Notes under the pieces: generated by a model
What the model was told of the DNA's origin: nothing
The model's database searches: none
The model's input: only the letters and a program-made list of their open reading frames with translations
Position numbers and translations under genes: made by a program
Shown: one piece after another, positions 1 to 7,196 of the stretch
Position numbering within the stretch: the stretch's first letter is position 1
How the letters are laid out: every line of letters begins with the position of its first letter
Source of the DNA: CAYQLT01 sp964418425
GTDB lineage: Bacteria; Bacillota; Limnochordia; Limnochordales; Geochordaceae
Length of the DNA stretch: 40,791 nucleotides
Direction of reading: 5' to 3'
Assembly: GCA_964418425.1 (NCBI GenBank)
Contig: CAYQLT010000022.1
Coordinates: 1-40,791, forward strand

Positions 1-1820
1 GCCTGTTCCATACGCCGGGCTCTGGCGGCACCCCGAAGCTCTTGCAGCAGGGCGTCGGCTTCCAGGCGGGCCGCCCGCAGCAGTGCGTCCGCACGCTCTC
101 TTGCGGACTCCAGCAGGCGGGCGCGACGGGACGCCAGCTCGGCAAGGGCTTGCTGAAGCTGGTCCTGCAGGCGCCTCACCTCCTGGCTTCGCCGTTCGGC
201 CTCCTGCAGGTGTTTTCGGGCTTCGTCGAGCGCTGCCTGGAGTTCTGCGATCACCTGCCCCATCTCGATACGGTCCGGACCCAGACGGCGCCGTGCGTCA
301 TCCAGCACGGAGCTGGGCACGCCCAGGCGTGCCGCCACGGCCAGAGCCTGGCTGGGGCCTGGCGCACCCATCACCAGGCGGTAGGTAGGGCTTAGGGTCT
401 CAGGGTCGAAGGTGACGCTGGCGTTGGCCATCCCCGGGGTGCGCTCGGCAAGCCATTTCAGCGCACCCAGGTGGGTGGTCACCACGGTCCTCGCCTGCCT
501 TCGCAGCAGGTGCTCGAGGATGGCGCACCCGAGGGCCCCTCCCTCCTCGGGGTCGGTGCCGGTGCCCAGCTCGTCCAGCAGCACCAGGGTGCCGGGCCCG
601 GCTCGATCCAGCACCGGGGCGATGCGGCGGATGTGGGACGAAAAGGTGCTGAGGTTGCCCGCCACATCCTGCTGGTCGCCCACGTCCACCCAGATCTCCT
701 CGAAAACCGCCACCTCCGAGCCCGGGTCGGCCGGTATGTGCAGGCCCGCCATGCCCATGGCGCAGAGCAGGCCCAGGGTCTTCATGGCCACGGTCTTCCC
801 GCCCGTGTTGGGCCCCGTGATCACCAGCACCAGAAACTCGCCGCCCACGGCGATGTCGATGGGTACAGCCCTTTCCCCGAGCAAGGGATGGCGGGCGGCA
901 CGCAGGGTCACCCGGCCGCTGGCGTTGAGCGTCGGCTCGGCACAGCGGGCCTGAAGGCTGTAGCGCGCCCGGGCCACGATCCCGTCCAGTTCGCCCGCTG
1001 CGGCCAGCGATTCGCTCAGCTCGGCGACCCGGCGGGCCACGGCTCGGCTGAGCTGCTCCAGGACGCGCTCGACCTCCGCCTCCTCCTGGCTCTGCGCGGC
1101 CCGCATCGCGTTGTTGGCCTCAACCACGGCCAGGGGCTCCACGAACAGGGTGGCGCCGCTGGCCGACGCGTCGTGGACGATTCCTGGCACCAGATCCCGG
1201 CATTCCTCCTTCACGGGAACCACGTAACGGCCCGCCCGGAGGGTGACGATGGGCTCCTGAAGCGCCCGCCGACCCAACGGGGAGCGAACCAACTCCTGCA
1301 GCGCCTCCTGCACCCTGGCCGAGGCTCTCCGCAGCCTGGCCCGGATGGCGGCGAGCTGCGGGGAGGCCGTGTCCAGCACTCGCCCGTCGCCGTCGAGAGC
1401 GCCGTGGATGGTGCTGGCAAGCTCGTCGAACTCGTGCAGGCGGTCGGCAAATCGCCCCAGGGCTTCGGCCGGCGTGCCGGGCCCCGCGAAGCGGGCCAGG
1501 TAGGCTCGCAGGCTTGCAATCCCCTTACACGCCCGTGCGATCTGCACCAGCTCGGGCCCATCAAGCCGCGCCCCGGCGCCGGCCCGGCGAACCGCCGGGC
1601 GCACGTCGGGAATCCCCACAGGAGGGCGGGCCGCCTCTCCGCCCGTTTCCAAAAGCGCTCGGGCCTGGGACGTGTCCCGCTGGCGGGCCTGCGCCACCTC
1701 CAAGGAGGTCGCGGGCTTTAGGGACTCCACGTGTTCGCGGCCCATGGGGGTGGCGGCCTGGTCGGCCACCGCCTCCAGGACCCGGCTCAGTTCGAGAAGT
1801 TCGAGGCTTCGGGCATCCAA
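1..1820 (-). CDS. mutS2: MutS2 family DNA mismatch/recombination ATPase, 3' end outside window
   Basis: Homodimeric MutS-family ATPase that acts on branched DNA to limit recombination; newer work also links it to rescue of collided ribosomes. Read directly: about 606 codons in one open frame beginning LDARSLELLELSRVLEAVA, the usual MutS2 N-terminus. Walker A GPNTGGKT lies at residues 336-343 and Walker B LVLLDELGTGTDPEEGG follows about 70 residues later, then the VTTHLGALK segment and a charged coiled-coil region that runs off the left edge. The C-terminal Smr nuclease domain (about 180 residues) is outside the window and cannot be judged. The start is TTG, chosen because AGGTGG sits 5 bases upstream; an in-frame GTG 9 bases earlier has no ribosome site. 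The gene follows the amidase and spoIIP on the same strand, whereas in Bacillus subtilis mutS2 follows polX directly. Confidence 0.95.
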   Translation of the reverse strand, partial: MDARSLELLELSRVLEAVADQAATPMGREHVESLKPATSLEVAQARQRDTSQARALLETGGEAARPPVGIPDVRPAVRRAGAGARLDGPELVQIARACKGIASLRAYLARFAGPGTPAEALGRFADRLHEFDELASTIHGALDGDGRVLDTASPQLAAIRARLRRASARVQEALQELVRSPLGRRALQEPIVTLRAGRYVVPVKEECRDLVPGIVHDASASGATLFVEPLAVVEANNAMRAAQSQEEAEVERVLEQLSRAVARRVAELSESLAAAGELDGIVARARYSLQARCAEPTLNASGRVTLRAARHPLLGERAVPIDIAVGGEFLVLVITGPNTGGKTVAMKTLGLLCAMGMAGLHIPADPGSEVAVFEEIWVDVGDQQDVAGNLSTFSSHIRRIAPVLDRAGPGTLVLLDELGTGTDPEEGGALGCAILEHLLRRQARTVVTTHLGALKWLAERTPGMANASVTFDPETLSPTYRLVMGAPGPSQALAVAARLGVPSSVLDDARRRLGPDRIEMGQVIAELQAALDEARKHLQEAERRSQEVRRLQDQLQQALAELASRRARLLESARERADALLRAARLEADALLQELRGAARARRMEQ

Positions 1821-1952
1821 GCCGGCCACCTGCCCGCAGGGTAGGATCCGCCAGGACGGATCGGATCCGGGGCCATTGTAGAGGGGAGCCAACCAGGGCG
1901 CAACGTCCGCTTGCCGCCTGCAAGCCCCGCACCCCCGCAGGCGGCGGGGGGT

Positions 1953-2974
1953 TCAAGGAGGCCCCCTGGGTGAGGGTTCGGCGGAGGCGAAGTAGCGGGC
2001 GATCCCGTCGGCCAGGGCGGCCGCCACCCGTTCCCGGTAGGCGGGCGAGCTGAGCCAGGCGGCTTCCTGGGGATGGGTGACAAACCCAATCTCCACCAGC
2101 ACGGCGGGCACCTGCGCGGCCCGGATGACATGGAAATTGGCCGGCCGCACGCCCAGACCCGACGCGCCCAGGCGCACCTCCAGCTCTTCTTGAATGGCCA
2201 CGGCGAGCCACCGGCTGGCCTCGCCGTGGTAGTACGTGGTGGGGCCTCGAGCACGGGAATCCGGGCTGGAGTCGGCGTGCAGGCTCACGAAAACCTCACC
2301 CTCTGCCCGCCGCAGCAACTCGACGCGGGCTGCGAGGGAGGCGGCGGTNNNNNNNNNNNNNNNNNNNNNNNNNNNNNNNNNNNNNNNNNNNNNNNNNNNN
2401 NNNNNNNNNNNNNNNNNNNNNNNNNNNNNNNNNNNNNNNNNNNNNNNNCCTCACCCTCTGCCCGCCGCAGCAACTCGACGCGGGCTGCGAGGGAGGCGGC
2501 GGTAGTGCCGCCCGGGAGCGTATCCGCAGTGCGCGTCAGGGTCACCTGCGCGCCGTACCGCTGCAGACGCTCTCGCAGCCGCAGCGCGGTATCCAGGACG
2601 ATGGCCTTCTCAGGGAGGGAGGCCAGTCCCACCGCCCCTGCGTCGGGCCCCCCGTGACCGGGGTCGATGACCACGTGGCGCCCGCCAACAGCCGGCAGAT
2701 GACGCCCCGGGGCCCGGGGAAGCAGGCCCCTCACCACCAGCCCTGTGCGGGCTTCCGGTCGCGTCCCCGGCGAGGTTCCGGCAGCTCCTGTCTGCGGCCG
2801 AGAAAGCGAGGGGCCCGCGGCCGCCCCCGGGCGCGGGGCCTCCCCTTCGGAGGTCCCCCCGGCGCCAGGTGCGGGGCCGGCCTGTCCTCCGTACAAAAAC
2901 AGGGCCAAAAGCACCAGGACCGCCAGCCAGTCGTGGGAACACAGGGCTCGCCCCCAAAGCGCCTTGCCGGGCAT
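1953..2974 (-). CDS. N-acetylmuramoyl-L-alanine amidase (Amidase_3), CwlD-like, interrupted by an assembly gap
   Basis: Zinc amidase that cleaves the MurNAc-L-alanine bond of peptidoglycan; the family includes CwlD, used to make spore cortex muramic lactam. The N-terminus has a membrane segment (WLAVLVLLALFLYGG) and a Pro/Gly/Ala-rich linker, then the catalytic domain. The four zinc-site elements are visible: DPGHGG, the Glu of PEKAIVLD, SLHAD and VEIGFVTH. A 100-N run at 2349-2448 breaks the frame, but both sides carry the same 55 bases. Removing one copy plus the N run (155 bases) joins AEGE directly to VFVSLHAD and gives a clean 288-residue protein, so the gene is probably intact. The start is ATG at 2974 with no strong ribosome site. 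It sits just downstream of spoIIP, another cell-wall lytic sporulation gene. CwlD itself is my best guess, not certain. Confidence 0.88.
2294..2503. other. Assembly gap (100 N) flanked by an identical 55-base overlap
   Basis: N run at 2349-2448. Bases 2294-2348 and 2449-2503 are identical over all 55 positions. Collapsing them restores the amidase frame exactly (1022 - 155 = 867 bases, divisible by 3). This is an unmerged contig overlap, not a biological repeat. Confidence 0.95.
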
Positions 2975-3049
2975 GGTGGCGTAGTTCGAACGGCCAAACG
3001 CCCGTGCCTGCCTCGGCCGGATAGTAAATGACCGCCAGGCGGGGCAGGG

Positions 3050-4315
3050 TTAGCCACGCAGGCTCACCAGCCAGCGGGCGGCCCGACCGCGCAGACGGGT
3101 CCAGACACGCCAGGCGCGTTCGTAGCCGTCCTCGCTGAGCAGAAAGTACAGCGAGCCACCCGCCACCGCCAGCACCAGCACCAGCGCCACGCTCCTCCAG
3201 CCGGCCCGACCGGCCCGCTCCTGGTAGGCGGTCTGCGGCGGGGGCAGAGCCGGCATCCGCTCGGGGTCCACCCGTATGCCGTAGAGGACCGCCGGGACGA
3301 CGGCTGCAAACAGCCGGGCCCCCTGCCTGGCCTCCTCCAGGCGGTTGTGGGTGCTGCCGACCTCGATGAGAAGCGCCTGGGGGTGGAGGTCCTGATTGTA
3401 ATCGCCGTCGGCGTAGAGAATCCCCCGGATGAGCTGCGGGTACGAGCGATCCGCATACTCCTTGATGGCCAGCGCGAACGCCTCGTTGGCGGCCAGGGCC
3501 GGGTTTTGCCGGCCCACCACCAGCAGAACCGACGCGATGGTCTGCCCGTTGACATACCGGCGGTACACCTCCGCCGGCGGGGTATCCCGGTGCACGTCGA
3601 CCAGCGCGGTCGCCCCCTGGCGCAAAAGCTCGACGGCGGTGCGCCGGGAGCGGGTGTAGGCGAGCCCGTCGTGGGGGTCGTGACGGTTGTACGAGTGCAG
3701 CACCCCCAGCCCGATGGAGCGCCACATCAGGCTCAAGACCCGCCCGACCTCGAAGATGTCCCCGTTCCACGGACGGTTGGTCACGCCGGAGTCGGGCAGG
3801 AACGATTCGTCGCTGTGGGTGTGGTAGACCGCCAGCAGGCGGCCGGGCCCCGCGGCCCAAGCTCCCCACCGCATCCAGGCCGCCTCCGGCCACGCCGGAC
3901 CCAGCCCCGAACCCCGCCGGCCTCCGGCACCGCCCAGCAGCCGGGTCCTGGCGACGCCATGGCGAACCCGGGTGACCTCGTACAGGCGGTTGGAAGGATC
4001 CAGGAACCGGTCGCCGGGCGCAATGGCAAGCCCGGTCACCAGAAGCTCCCGTCCAGCGGGATCCACCAGCCGGACCCACGTCGCCTGCTCGTCGGCCCCG
4101 GAACCGGCCGCAGCTGCCGCCGCAGCCGTCCCGACAGGGGCGGGATCGGGTTTGCGTGGCGGGCCGGGATGGGCGTTCGGCGTCAAAGCCTGCGCGCCGT
4201 GGGCCCACGCGCCCGCCAGCAGCAGCGCGCCGACCACTGCCAGCACCCACCGGGCCCGGCCTTCTCTTTGCTCTCCCACCCGGCGGCTCCGCCAGGGCTG
4301 GCTTGGTGACGGCAC
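3050..4315 (-). CDS. spoIIP: Stage II sporulation protein P
   Basis: Peptidoglycan amidase/endopeptidase that works with SpoIID and SpoIIM in septal wall thinning and engulfment of the forespore. 421 residues. There is an N-terminal membrane anchor (VLAVVGALLLAGAWA), then the SpoIIP domain: LAVYHTHSDESF with His165, ALVDVHRDTPP, VVGRQNPALAANEAFA and ALLIEVGSTHNRLEEA, all typical of the family. A second hydrophobic segment (VALVLVLAVAGGSLYFLL) lies near the C-terminus, followed by a basic tail. The start is GTG, with AAGGGGGC about 8 bases upstream. This gene is direct evidence that the organism, or its recent ancestor, forms endospores. The amidase gene follows after about 75 bases on the same strand, so the two may be co-expressed during engulfment. 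Confidence 0.93.
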   Translation of the reverse strand: MPSPSQPWRSRRVGEQREGRARWVLAVVGALLLAGAWAHGAQALTPNAHPGPPRKPDPAPVGTAAAAAAAGSGADEQATWVRLVDPAGRELLVTGLAIAPGDRFLDPSNRLYEVTRVRHGVARTRLLGGAGGRRGSGLGPAWPEAAWMRWGAWAAGPGRLLAVYHTHSDESFLPDSGVTNRPWNGDIFEVGRVLSLMWRSIGLGVLHSYNRHDPHDGLAYTRSRRTAVELLRQGATALVDVHRDTPPAEVYRRYVNGQTIASVLLVVGRQNPALAANEAFALAIKEYADRSYPQLIRGILYADGDYNQDLHPQALLIEVGSTHNRLEEARQGARLFAAVVPAVLYGIRVDPERMPALPPPQTAYQERAGRAGWRSVALVLVLAVAGGSLYFLLSEDGYERAWRVWTRLRGRAARWLVSLRG

Positions 4316-4430
4316 GCTTGGCTGCCCCCTTCGCTGCGCCCCGTAGTATCCCCCATCCGGGACGTTCCGAAGGGGTATGCGGCCGCCTCAACATCCCCCG
4401 CCCGGCCCTCGATGGTGGCGCCCGAGCCCG

Positions 4431-6149
4431 TCACGACCCCCCTTTGAGCCGGGCGAGCACCTCCTCCACCGGAAGGGTATTGAGAAGATCCCCCGGCCCT
4501 AACCCGGCGCGCCGGGCCACCAGAACGCCGTATCGGATGAACCCCAGCTGTGCGGGGGAATGGGCGTCGGTGGAGATGACCAGCCGAACCCCTAGCCGCC
4601 GGGCCTGTCGCGCCCAGGCGGGCGAGAGGTCGAGCCGATCGGGGCTGGCGTTGATCTCCACCGCCGTGCCCGTCTCGGCCGCCCGCCGCAAGACCGCCTC
4701 CAGGTCCACGGGGTACGGATCACGCCGGCCGAGAAGCCTTCCGGTGGGGTGCCCCAGGATACGCACCCACGGGCTTTCGCAGGCCGCCACAAGCCGCCGG
4801 GTCATCTCCGGGTCGCTCATGCGAAAATGGGTGTGGATGGAGGCCACCACCACGTCCAGCCGGGCCAGCACCTCGTCGGGATAATCCAGGTGCCCGTCGG
4901 GATGCACGTCCACCTCGCTGCCTGCGAGCACCCTCAGCCCCGGCGGGCCGTCCAGGTTCTCGATGCGCCGTAGCTGGGCCTCCAGCCGCTCCACCGACAG
5001 CCCTCGCGCCACCGTAAGGGAGGGGGAGTGGTCGGTGATGGCCAGGTAGGACAGCCCCCGGGCCCTGGCCGCCTCGGCCATCTCCGGAAGGCTGGCCGTC
5101 CCGTCGCTTTCCCGGGTGTGCACGTGCAGGTCGCCCCGGATGTCCTCCACCTCCACCAGGCGACCGGGCAAAAGCCCCCGTTCGGCCAGCTCCAGCTCGT
5201 CCTCGCCCCAGCGCAACTCCGGCGCAATCCAGGGCAGGCCCGCCAGTCGGTAAAGCTCTTCTTCCTCGCCAACCTTCTGCTCGGCACCGTCCGTACGCAG
5301 GACCCTGCCCTCCTGCCAGCTCAGCCCTCGTCTCGCCAGCCGCCGCACCAACCCCTCCACGTGGCCGTCAGGGCCGGTGCTCGCCAGGCAGGCAGCCGCA
5401 AAGCGCCCGTCCGGAACCACCCAAACGCTCACCGGCACGCCCGTCGGCCCGCCCTGCCCCAGCCGCCATGTTTGCTCCCACGGCCCGCGCTCGGGCTCGC
5501 CGAGATCCCGCAGGCTCGCCAGCGCCCGGGGTACGTCGTGGGCCCCGACCACCAGCTCCACACCCGAGCCAACCTCGTCGCACCGGCGGGCGGCGCCCGC
5601 CAGGGTCACCCGGGCGACTCCGTCCCGCCCGGCCACCCCGGCCGCCAGCGGTTCGGCGGCGGCCAGAAGCTGCGGCAAGGAAAACCGCCCCCGGTGCGCC
5701 TTCCAGCGTTCCATGCCCTCCATGATGGCCTGCTCGGCCCGTGCCCCCAGTCCTTTGACCGTGCGCAGGCGTCCGGCCCGCAAGGCTGCCTCCAGGTCCT
5801 CAGCAGAGCGCACGTCCAGCTTCTCCAACAAAAGACGGGCGGTCTTGGGCCCCACGCCGGGGATCTCCAGAAGCTCCAGCACGCCTTCGGGTACCTGGCC
5901 CTTCAGTCGCTCCCACAACTCCATGCGGCCGGTGCTCAGGTACTGGAGGATCTTGCCTTCGATCGCCTCGCCCACCCCGGGAAGCTCCCGCAGCCTCCCC
6001 TGCGCGGCGACCTGCTCCACGGACTCAGGAAGCTCCACCAGGGTTCGGGCGACGCGTCGGTAGGCACGGATCTTAAAGGGGCTCTCCCCCAGGATTTCCA
6101 GCAGGGAAGCAATCTGCTCGAAGGCCCGGGCCAGTTCGAGGTTTTTCAA
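4431..6149 (-). CDS. polX: DNA polymerase X / PHP family protein with degenerate polymerase site
   Basis: Bacterial PolX normally combines a gap-filling polymerase with a C-terminal PHP exonuclease for base-excision repair. 572 residues, the usual length. The 8-kDa domain and helix-hairpin-helix motifs are clear (LRELPGVGEAIEGKI, LLEIPGVGPKTARLLLEKL). In the palm, the expected D-x-D after the conserved RR reads G196-V-E198, and the third aspartate (normally in a VDLRVV-like strand) is S241 in VPVSVWVV. All three metal aspartates therefore appear lost. The PHP domain looks intact: DLHVHTRESDG (H342, H344), ITDHS, GSEVDV, SIHTHF, GHPTGR, STDAH. This predicts a nuclease without polymerase activity. 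The start is TTG overlapping the cvpA stop (TTGA), with GGAGGT upstream, which suggests coupled translation. Confidence 0.93.
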   Translation of the reverse strand: MKNLELARAFEQIASLLEILGESPFKIRAYRRVARTLVELPESVEQVAAQGRLRELPGVGEAIEGKILQYLSTGRMELWERLKGQVPEGVLELLEIPGVGPKTARLLLEKLDVRSAEDLEAALRAGRLRTVKGLGARAEQAIMEGMERWKAHRGRFSLPQLLAAAEPLAAGVAGRDGVARVTLAGAARRCDEVGSGVELVVGAHDVPRALASLRDLGEPERGPWEQTWRLGQGGPTGVPVSVWVVPDGRFAAACLASTGPDGHVEGLVRRLARRGLSWQEGRVLRTDGAEQKVGEEEELYRLAGLPWIAPELRWGEDELELAERGLLPGRLVEVEDIRGDLHVHTRESDGTASLPEMAEAARARGLSYLAITDHSPSLTVARGLSVERLEAQLRRIENLDGPPGLRVLAGSEVDVHPDGHLDYPDEVLARLDVVVASIHTHFRMSDPEMTRRLVAACESPWVRILGHPTGRLLGRRDPYPVDLEAVLRRAAETGTAVEINASPDRLDLSPAWARQARRLGVRLVISTDAHSPAQLGFIRYGVLVARRAGLGPGDLLNTLPVEEVLARLKGGS

Positions 6150-6757
6150 ATTATGGGGGCACCTCCCGGCTGCCCGGGGCGAAGCGGCGGCGCAGGCGGA
6201 GTCGCGGTGGGCCTCTCCAGGGCCGGCAACGGGGGAAAGGTGCCGGGCAGCGCCCGCCGAAGCTCCTCCCAGGCGACCGGAGCCAGGGCCCCCAGTTCAC
6301 GCCCGATGCGGGAATCGCTCATCAGGTCCCGCAAATCGCCCGGTGGAAGAGTCGAGATGGCCACCACAAGCGCTGAGACCACCGCCAGCCCCTTCAGCGC
6401 TCCCAGCACCGCTCCCGCCAGCGTGTCCACCCATGACAGCGGGGACAGCCGGGCCAGGTGAACCACCATGCCGCTCAGGACGGCCGCCAGCGCGAGCACC
6501 GCCGCGGCCACCATCGCGAAGCTGCCTGCCCGAGCGGCCGCCTGGGGAAGCTGCGGAACGCGCTCCAGCAGCCACTGCGAGAGGGGTTCGTAAAGCTGCG
6601 CCGCCACGTAGGCGGCCGCGCCAAGACCCACCAGCTCCATCGCTTCCTGCAAAAAGCCCCGCAAAAACCCCCGCAGCAGCAACAGGAGGATGATGGCGCC
6701 CCACACGCCGTCAAGCCAGGTCAGCTCCGTGTACCAGCCCGCCTCCACCGGCGCCAC
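6146..6757 (-). CDS. cvpA: CvpA family membrane protein
   Basis: Small inner-membrane protein of the CvpA / colicin V production family; in B. subtilis the homologue (yshB) sits at the same place between zapA and polX. 203 residues with four hydrophobic segments: WGAIILLLLLRGFLRGFL, LVGLGAAAYVAA, FAMVAAAVLALAAVLSGMVV, and the TLAGAVLGALKGLAVVSALVVA stretch in two halves. The C-terminal 30 residues are Pro/Ala-rich and presumably extramembrane. The RGFLRGF-type start and the later WVDTLAGAVLGALKG segment are typical of the family. The start is GTG, 5 bases after the zapA stop; the stop overlaps the polX TTG. The biochemical role is not settled. Confidence 0.88.
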   Translation of the reverse strand: MAPVEAGWYTELTWLDGVWGAIILLLLLRGFLRGFLQEAMELVGLGAAAYVAAQLYEPLSQWLLERVPQLPQAAARAGSFAMVAAAVLALAAVLSGMVVHLARLSPLSWVDTLAGAVLGALKGLAVVSALVVAISTLPPGDLRDLMSDSRIGRELGALAPVAWEELRRALPGTFPPLPALERPTATPPAPPLRPGQPGGAPII

Positions 6758-6762
6758 TCCCG

Positions 6763-7059
6763 CTAGCGCACCTCATCCAAAAGCTCCAGAAGCTCCCGGT
6801 TCTCCAGCCTGGCCTGTTCCAGCTCCTCCAGCAGCTGGAGCGCGCAGAGGACCGCCGCCTGGTGGGGTAGAAGGCCGGGATGGCGCTTGAGGATCTCCGA
6901 GAGCCGCCGGTCCAGCTCGGCGCTGAGCCGCTGAAGGTGCTCGGGGCTAGCCGAGCCCCTCAGCACATACTCATCTCCGGCAATGCGAACCCGCACCCGG
7001 GACCAGGTGCTCCTGCCGTTGTCCCCGGGCTGGTCAGCGGAGCTGGCCACATTTCTCAC
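6763..7059 (-). CDS. zapA: Cell division protein ZapA
   Basis: Cytoplasmic protein that binds FtsZ filaments and stabilises the division ring. 98 residues. The N-terminal beta domain reads VRVRIAGDEYVLRGSASPEHLQRL and the rest is an alpha-helical coiled coil ending LENRELLELLDEV, as in the family. The start is GTG at 7059, about 8 bases after an AGGGCGGAC purine-rich stretch. It forms a tight zapA-cvpA-polX cluster. In B. subtilis rnhC lies between pheT and zapA; here only about 130 non-coding bases separate them and no RNase HIII gene is present. Confidence 0.88.
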   Translation of the reverse strand: MRNVASSADQPGDNGRSTWSRVRVRIAGDEYVLRGSASPEHLQRLSAELDRRLSEILKRHPGLLPHQAAVLCALQLLEELEQARLENRELLELLDEVR

Positions 7060-7158
7060 GGCGGTCCGCCCTCACCTTGCCGGCACCATGCGGGCGCCGC
7101 TCGCCCGTACCTTCTTTTCGTAGGATCGCGCAGGCTTCCTTCGAGCAAGTGCCCCGAG

Positions 7159-7196
7159 TCGACCCGGCTCAGCGCAGTTGACCCGGCTCAGCGCAG
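7159..7196. repeat. Two-copy 19-bp tandem repeat at the pheT 3' end
   Basis: 7159-7177 and 7178-7196 are the same 19 bases with one mismatch (cgacccggctcagcgcag core). The pheT stop codon falls inside the second copy. Seen directly; probably a small local duplication. Confidence 0.8.

Noticed and set aside
471..1721. Long plus-strand open frames over mutS2, pheT, thrS and other minus-strand genes
   Set aside because: They are antisense shadows common in GC-rich DNA; their products lack recognisable domains while the opposite strand encodes full families.
1930..1952. GC-rich hairpin after the amidase stop as a terminator
   Set aside because: A CCCCCGC/GCGGGGG stem is present but no T tract follows.
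2294..2503. 55-bp direct repeats as possible attachment or slippage sites
   Set aside because: Both cases flank 100 N exactly and restore reading frames when collapsed, so they are assembly overlaps.
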